A stretch of 10,926 nt of DNA from Halothece sp. MAG (lineage in GTDB: Bacteria > Cyanobacteriota > Cyanobacteriia > Cyanobacteriales > Rubidibacteraceae): positions 1 through 10,926 of the forward strand of contig JAHEOB010000073.1 in the NCBI GenBank assembly GCA_018610095.1, in the 5' to 3' direction. The notes beneath the pieces were generated by a model, which was not told the origin of the DNA, did not search any database, and saw nothing but the letters and a program-made list of their open reading frames with translations. Of this stretch, positions 6,694 to 10,926 are shown piece after piece; the first letter of the stretch is position 1; the number at the start of each line of letters is the position of its first letter. Position numbers and translations under genes: made by a program.

Positions 6694-8958
6694 TCAACTG
6701 ACGCCTATGATTCGTGCTAAGAAGAACGACCAAGTGGTCACAATTCCTCCTAGCAGGTAGTGGGCAACCCCCACAGCACGTCCTTGAACGATGCTGAGAG
6801 CGCGGGGTTGAATCGTAGGAGCAACTTTGAGCTTATTGTGAGCCCATACAATGGACTCAATCAATTCTTGCCAGTAGCCACGACCACTGAACAAGAACAT
6901 CAAGCTAAATGCCCAGATAAAGTGTGCTCCTAGGAATAACAACCCATAGGCAGACAGAGCCGAACCATAAGAGTTAATCACGTTGGCTGACTGTCCCCAA
7001 AGGAAGTCGCGGAGCCAACCGTTAATTGTGATGGAACTGGTGGCAAAGTTACCAGAGGTAATATGCGCTACCGAACCATCAGGAGCCACAGTTCCCCAAA
7101 CATCCGACTGCATCTTCCAACTAAAGTGGAAGATCACAATCGAGAGGGAGTTATACATCCAGAACAAGCCGAGGAAAACGTGGTCCCAAGAGGAGACTTG
7201 GCAAGTTCCACCGCGACCAGGTCCATCACAGGGGAAGCGGAATCCAAGTTCCGATTTATCAGGGATAAAGCGGGAATTACGGGCAAACAGAACGCCTTTG
7301 AGGAGAATCAGTACAGTCACGTGGATTGTGAAGGCGTGGATATGGTGAACCATGAAGTCAGCAGTTCCCAATTCAATGGGCATCATGGCTACCTTACCGC
7401 CAACTTCCATAACGCCTCCACCAAAGGCGTAGCTTGCAGTTTCCGCAGCATTGGGAGCCGTTCCACCAGGAGCCGCAGTGTGCAAGTTTTGTACCCACTG
7501 CGCAAAAATCGGCTGCAACTGAATGGCATTGTCAGAGAACATGTCCTGGGGACGACCCAAGGCACGCATGGTGTCGTTATGGACATATAATCCGAAGCTG
7601 TGGAAGCCTAAGAAGATGCAGACCCAGTTCAGGTGGGAAAGAATGGCATCACGGTGACGTAAAACGCGATCCAGCAAGTTATTGACGTTTTGAGCTGGAT
7701 CATAATCTCGCACCATGTAGATGCCAGCATGGGCTCCTGCACCTACAATTAGGAATCCACCAATCCAGATGTGGTGGGTAAACAGAGATAATTGCGTGGG
7801 ATAATCCGTTGCCAAGTACGGATACGGAGGCATGGCATACATATGATGGGCCACAATAATGGTTAGTGACCCCAGCATTGCCAAGTTCAGTGCTAACTGG
7901 GCATGCCACGAAGTCGTCAAGATTTCATAGAGACCTTTGTGACCTTCTCCAGTTAACGGTCCTTTATGAGCCTCTAAGATTTCTTTGATGCTGTGGCCAA
8001 TGCCCCAGTTCGTACGGTACATGTGACCTGCAATGATAAACAGAACGGCAATGGCTAAGTGGTGGTGTGCCGTATCACTTAACCAGAGACCGCCTGTTAC
8101 TGGGTTCAATCCTCCTTTGAATGTCAGGAAGTCACTATAAACTCCCCAATTTCCCGTGAAAAAGGGGATGACTCCTTTCATAAAGCCCCATTCCACGCTG
8201 GGATAAAGCTCAGTCATAAGACTGGGCTTGAGGATAAATTCATGGGGTAAGGGAATGTCTTGTGCAGGCGTACCAGAATCCAGCATCTTATTAATGGGTA
8301 AGGAAACGTGGATCTGGTGGCCTGCCCAGCCGAGAGAACCGAGACCCAGTAAGCCTGCTAGGTGGTGGTTCAGCATGGACTCCACATTCTGGAACCATTC
8401 CAGTTTGGGAGCGCGTTTGTGATAGTGGAACCACCCAGCAAAGAGCATCAGTCCTGCCATGACTAATGCACCGATCGCGGTGCAATAAAGCTGATACGTA
8501 TCTGTAAAGCCTGATGCTCGCCAGAGGTAGAAGAATCCAGAGGTAATTTGAATACCTTGGAAACCACCACCGACATCCGCATTTAGAATGTCTTGACCAA
8601 CAATTGGCCAAACCACTTGGGCACTGGGTTTGATATTAGTGGGGTCGTTTAACCAAGCTTCATAGTTGGAAAAGCGAGCCCCGTGAAAATACATGCCACT
8701 TAGCCAGATAAAGATTACTGCTAAGTGACCAAAGTGCGCGCTAAAGATTTTGCGCGAAATATCTTCTAAATTACCTTGGCTATCAAAGTCGTGTGCGTCT
8801 GCGTGTAAATTCCAAATCCAAGTTGTGGTTTTGGGTCCTGATTTCAGGGTGCGATCAAAGTGACCCGGTTGACCCCACTTCTCGAAAGAAGTTGGGACTG
8901 GATCCTTATCTACTTCTACCCTGACCTGTTTTTCCTCTTGCTGAGGACTAGTTGTCAT
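6694..8958 (-). CDS. psaA: Photosystem I P700 chlorophyll a apoprotein A1 (PsaA)
   Basis: Full-length 754-residue partner of PsaB in the photosystem I reaction centre, an integral thylakoid protein. The FX loop FPCDGPGRGGTC gives C577 and C586; H679 in LFLGAHFIWAFSL is the P700 ligand position, and S691/W696 in the SGRGYWQEL segment match the A1 phylloquinone site. The N-terminal PVPTSFEKWGQPGHFDRTL is characteristic, and GAGGAG six bases before the ATG confirms the start. Residues 255-264 (VEWGFMKGVI) make one loop about four residues longer than the Synechocystis form as I recall it; from memory, heterocystous strains have a similar longer form. The following FFTGNWGVY is identical to the PsaB counterpart (227-233 region) but with different codons, so it is not a recent conversion. 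It is first in the psaAB unit, with a 321-base leader region upstream and no HIP1 site. Confidence 0.99.
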   Translation of the reverse strand: MTTSPQQEEKQVRVEVDKDPVPTSFEKWGQPGHFDRTLKSGPKTTTWIWNLHADAHDFDSQGNLEDISRKIFSAHFGHLAVIFIWLSGMYFHGARFSNYEAWLNDPTNIKPSAQVVWPIVGQDILNADVGGGFQGIQITSGFFYLWRASGFTDTYQLYCTAIGALVMAGLMLFAGWFHYHKRAPKLEWFQNVESMLNHHLAGLLGLGSLGWAGHQIHVSLPINKMLDSGTPAQDIPLPHEFILKPSLMTELYPSVEWGFMKGVIPFFTGNWGVYSDFLTFKGGLNPVTGGLWLSDTAHHHLAIAVLFIIAGHMYRTNWGIGHSIKEILEAHKGPLTGEGHKGLYEILTTSWHAQLALNLAMLGSLTIIVAHHMYAMPPYPYLATDYPTQLSLFTHHIWIGGFLIVGAGAHAGIYMVRDYDPAQNVNNLLDRVLRHRDAILSHLNWVCIFLGFHSFGLYVHNDTMRALGRPQDMFSDNAIQLQPIFAQWVQNLHTAAPGGTAPNAAETASYAFGGGVMEVGGKVAMMPIELGTADFMVHHIHAFTIHVTVLILLKGVLFARNSRFIPDKSELGFRFPCDGPGRGGTCQVSSWDHVFLGLFWMYNSLSIVIFHFSWKMQSDVWGTVAPDGSVAHITSGNFATSSITINGWLRDFLWGQSANVINSYGSALSAYGLLFLGAHFIWAFSLMFLFSGRGYWQELIESIVWAHNKLKVAPTIQPRALSIVQGRAVGVAHYLLGGIVTTWSFFLARIIGVS

Positions 8959-9279
8959 AGGGCTCTCCTCTCTAGACAGTTTTAACCGTCATTCCCATGG
9001 TAGGAATTAACTGTTAAAAAACAATCATTTAGTAAATCTATGATCACTATTGTTATTTTTCGATACAACAATTGATCCCTTTTTACGGTTAACTGCTGTA
9101 CCTTACTTGTTAATAATAGAGGCTGGCTTCCATAACTGTTTAGGGGACTTAACAATACTTAAAAATTTTCAAAACTTCCTGAAAGAAGGACTAGACGCTG
9201 TTTAAGTTGCTAAAAAGTCAAGTGAAGCGTTTAATTTGTTACAAAATGCAATAATTAATTTCTTCTATCGTAATTATAT
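8959..9279 (-). promoter_or_regulatory. psaA: psaA upstream region (promoter and leader)
   Basis: A 321-base AT-rich spacer between the sbcD stop and psaA; I see no credible gene in it. The psaAB promoter should lie here. Weak candidates on the minus strand are a perfect TATAAT at 9273-9278 just past the sbcD stop (no -35), TTGACT at 9216-9221 without a good -10, and TATTAT in the ATTATTAACAAG stretch near 9115. Inverted copies of TTAACCGT (8982-8989) and ACGGTTAA (9085-9092) could pair in the mRNA leader, and ATTCC/GGAAT (8991-8995 and 9003-9007) form a short hairpin around CCATGG. psaAB is light-regulated in cyanobacteria through RpaB/HLR1 sites, but I find no convincing HLR1 repeat here. 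Confidence 0.5.
8965..8970 (-). promoter_or_regulatory. psaA: Ribosome binding site of psaA
   Basis: GAGGAG in the minus-strand sense, six bases before the ATG. It is much stronger than anything in front of psaB, which suggests unequal initiation on the shared mRNA or an upstream contribution to psaB translation. Confidence 0.8.
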
Positions 9280-10551
9280 TTAAAGTAAATTGAGTTGTTC
9301 TTTACTTTCCACAGAATTTGTTGTTTCCCCTGTTTCTCCAGCTAATAATTTTTCTGCTGCTTCTAACATCTCTTCAGACAGGTCTTGCAGATCATTACGG
9401 TTACTCAAATAAGTTTTAAGTGCCTCCATGGGATCAAGACTTACTTTATCCCCAAATTCAGGAACTCGGGGACGAGCTAACTGACTCACCAATTCTGGGT
9501 AAATGGTATAACTATGAGCAAACTGCAAAGCCTTTTGCAAGCTACGGGTATCAATACTTTCTAGCTGTTGTGAACGCAGTTTGTACTTGAGACGAACCAC
9601 TGCATCAGAAACTTTCTGTTGCTCGATCGCGCTGAGAATGGCTTGTTGGGGATTGTCCTGATCACTAACATCCACATTAATCGTTAAAAAGGGACGAACC
9701 GGTAACGGACAAAATTCCCAATCCGCTTGTCCTTTTGCTAAATTAATTAGCACATACCCTTTTTGTTCTTTCTCTTCACTAAAATCCACTCGTTCAATAC
9801 TTCCTGGGTACACCACAGGCGGATTGCCATTAGGATTTAAGTTTTGATGACGATGAACGTGTCCTAATGCCACATAATCAAATTCAGGACGCGTTAAAAA
9901 CGACATGGGGATAGTAAACCCTTTCCCCACTGCCAAGAAGCGTTCTGCGCCTAAATCAGCGCGATCGGCCATTAAATGCCCCAGTAAAATGGTAGGAATA
10001 TTGGGATCAAGACGACGAATTTCCGCTTCTAAAATAGGCTGTAATTTTTTTAGCAGTAACTGATTGACTTCCTCTAAGGATAATCCTTCTGTTTCTGGGC
10101 GAGTGAGTAAAGAAGAATTGGTTAACCAAGGTAGGGTAATGACTTGTACCTCTCCATTTGCCGTAGTAATCCGATGAGTGGCAATGGTATCCCCGACAAT
10201 TACTCCCGGTACCCCTAAGGTGCGATACAGTGATAAACTTGCCCCTCCTCGTCCTTGGGAATGTTGGTCATGGTTTCCCACTAGTAAAATAGTGGGAATT
10301 TGCGCTTCCACTAAACGACGAAATTCAGTGGCAAAGGCTTGTTGAATATAAGGGGCAGGAGTGGCATCAGGAAAGGCATCACCGCCAAATAAGACTAAAT
10401 CAACTGGTTCACTGAGGGCATGATCAATACAACGACCAAGAGAATTAAGAAAATCTTCTAAGCGAGTATTTAAGCCTGTTTCAGGATTGATCCGACCTTG
10501 GGATAACCCACTACCTAAATGAATATCCGAGACATGAAGAACTTTAATCAT
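9280..10551 (-). CDS. sbcD: SbcD/Mre11-type DNA repair metallophosphoesterase
   Basis: A 423-residue member of the calcineurin-like metallophosphoesterase family, closest to SbcD, the nuclease subunit that with the SbcC ATPase processes DNA ends and hairpins. Metal and catalytic motifs are all present: D9 and H11 in SDIHLG, D58 in GGDAF, N93/H94/D95 in VGNHDQH, H192 in LLGHL, and H231 and H233 in LGHVHRH. PPVVYPGSIERVDFSEEKE (about 244-262) is a strong SbcD signature. The C-terminal region after about 285 is the capping domain plus an acidic tail. Length is normal. The ATG overlaps the cysH stop as ATGA, and no Shine-Dalgarno sequence is evident, so translation probably depends on coupling to cysH. 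No sbcC is in the window. The generic name 'DNA repair exonuclease' is the cautious alternative. Confidence 0.92.
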   Translation of the reverse strand: MIKVLHVSDIHLGSGLSQGRINPETGLNTRLEDFLNSLGRCIDHALSEPVDLVLFGGDAFPDATPAPYIQQAFATEFRRLVEAQIPTILLVGNHDQHSQGRGGASLSLYRTLGVPGVIVGDTIATHRITTANGEVQVITLPWLTNSSLLTRPETEGLSLEEVNQLLLKKLQPILEAEIRRLDPNIPTILLGHLMADRADLGAERFLAVGKGFTIPMSFLTRPEFDYVALGHVHRHQNLNPNGNPPVVYPGSIERVDFSEEKEQKGYVLINLAKGQADWEFCPLPVRPFLTINVDVSDQDNPQQAILSAIEQQKVSDAVVRLKYKLRSQQLESIDTRSLQKALQFAHSYTIYPELVSQLARPRVPEFGDKVSLDPMEALKTYLSNRNDLQDLSEEMLEAAEKLLAGETGETTNSVESKEQLNLL

Positions 10552-10926
10552 AGAGAACTGGAATCAAAACTTTGTGCTTCTCCCGCCGTCTTGGGAAGAT
10601 GAAGACCACATTCTTGCTTGACGCCTTTGAAGCGGGTATTTCGTTCGTGTTCATCATTTAAGGACATGGGACGACTAGAATGCCAATCTCCCACCGTCAT
10701 GTATCCTTGGTCAAAAAGGGGATGATAAGGCAGATCATGTTCCGTTAAATAATAATGGATATCCCGAGAATGCCAATCGAGAATAGGTAAAATTTTATAA
10801 ATCTCCCACTGCAGACTAAATTTAGGTAGCTGTTCCCGGTGTTCGGTTTGATCGCGCCGTAATCCTGCCAACCATCCCGTTGCTCCTAATTCTCGCAGAG
10901 CCCGTTGCATGGGTTCAACTTTTCTA
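10548..10926 (-). CDS. cysH: Phosphoadenosine phosphosulfate (PAPS) reductase, C-terminal part
   Basis: Only the last 125 residues are visible; the frame stays open to the window edge (RKVEP before the internal Met at 10910), so the true start is outside. The enzyme reduces PAPS to sulfite in assimilatory sulfate reduction, using thioredoxin. Recognisable family segments are KVEPMQRALRELGATGWLAG, the LRRDQ stretch, ILDWHSRDIHYYL, LPYHPLFDQGY and the catalytic-cysteine motif KQECGLH, whose Cys is 20 residues from the end. The region after DQGY reads MTVGDWHSSRP and lacks the CxxC found in iron-sulfur APS reductases, which points to the cluster-free PAPS-using type. The N-terminal half is unseen, so the CC pair cannot be checked. 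Its stop overlaps the sbcD start. Confidence 0.93.
   Translation of the reverse strand, partial: RKVEPMQRALRELGATGWLAGLRRDQTEHREQLPKFSLQWEIYKILPILDWHSRDIHYYLTEHDLPYHPLFDQGYMTVGDWHSSRPMSLNDEHERNTRFKGVKQECGLHLPKTAGEAQSFDSSSL

Noticed and set aside
7063..7590. Plus-strand open frame of 175 codons antisense to psaA
   Set aside because: Its codons mirror a highly conserved psaA stretch and its translation resembles no folded protein. Other overlapping frames in psaA and psaB were dismissed for the same reason.
8141..8175. Recent gene conversion between psaA and psaB at the shared FFTGNWGVY segment
   Set aside because: The two genes use different synonymous codons across the segment (for example ACG GGA versus ACT GGT), so the identity is at protein level and old.
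8972..8998. Short leader ORF (MGMTVKTV) ending just before the psaA ribosome binding site
   Set aside because: Eight codons, no Shine-Dalgarno sequence of its own, and expected by chance in a 321-base spacer.
9238..9254. GTTACAAA followed by GCAATAAT as an HLR1-type RpaB site upstream of psaA
   Set aside because: The first half matches the consensus but the second matches only about three of six positions and the orientation is reversed relative to psaA. The TTTACTAA stretch near 9030 is also only a half match.
1..10926. Defence system, CRISPR array, transposon, integron or prophage
   Set aside because: No repeat-spacer pattern, transposase, integrase, terminal inverted repeats or defence-gene motifs were seen; the gene set is core metabolism, photosynthesis, repair and envelope.

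Overview
The window is chromosomal DNA from a cyanobacterium. It carries the two large photosystem I reaction-centre genes, psaA and psaB, in their usual tandem order. By eye it also has seven copies of the octamer GCGATCGC (HIP1), which is over-represented in many cyanobacterial genomes. Base composition is moderately AT-rich, and intergenic DNA is clearly AT-rich. A unicellular, possibly halotolerant lineage such as Halothece/Dactylococcopsis is only a guess; the sequence does not fix the genus.

Layout, left to right. Positions 1-185 hold a terminator-like hairpin (and possibly the last codons of an upstream gene), then a promoter and a strong ribosome binding site. They lead into one long plus-strand gene (186-2864) for an exported M23 metallopeptidase with a very long Ser/Gln-rich repeat linker. 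Everything to its right is on the minus strand. In transcription order from the right edge these are: the 3' part of a PAPS-reductase gene (cysH), an SbcD-type nuclease gene overlapping it by 4 bases (ATGA), a 321-base leader region, psaA, a 171-base spacer with a long hairpin, psaB, a hairpin plus an intrinsic terminator, a conserved-looking but unrecognised 191-residue protein with five cysteines, and a small TPR protein with a C-terminal membrane anchor. The TPR gene and the peptidase gene converge with only 5 bases between their stop codons.

How the parts fit together. PsaA and PsaB form the P700 heterodimer of photosystem I. Both are full length and keep the FX cysteines, P700 histidines and phylloquinone-stacking tryptophans. 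cysH and sbcD look translationally coupled, although sulfate assimilation and DNA-end processing have no obvious functional link. The M23 protein probably acts on peptidoglycan outside the plasma membrane. Its linker contains three exact-length 231-base tandem units plus a partial fourth, and a separate 54-base duplication.

I found no mobile element, CRISPR array, RNA gene, toxin-antitoxin pair or defence system. This is mostly ordinary core-genome cyanobacterial DNA. The items most worth a second look are the peptidase repeats, the psaA-psaB spacer hairpin, the unknown Cys-containing protein, and the two tight gene junctions.
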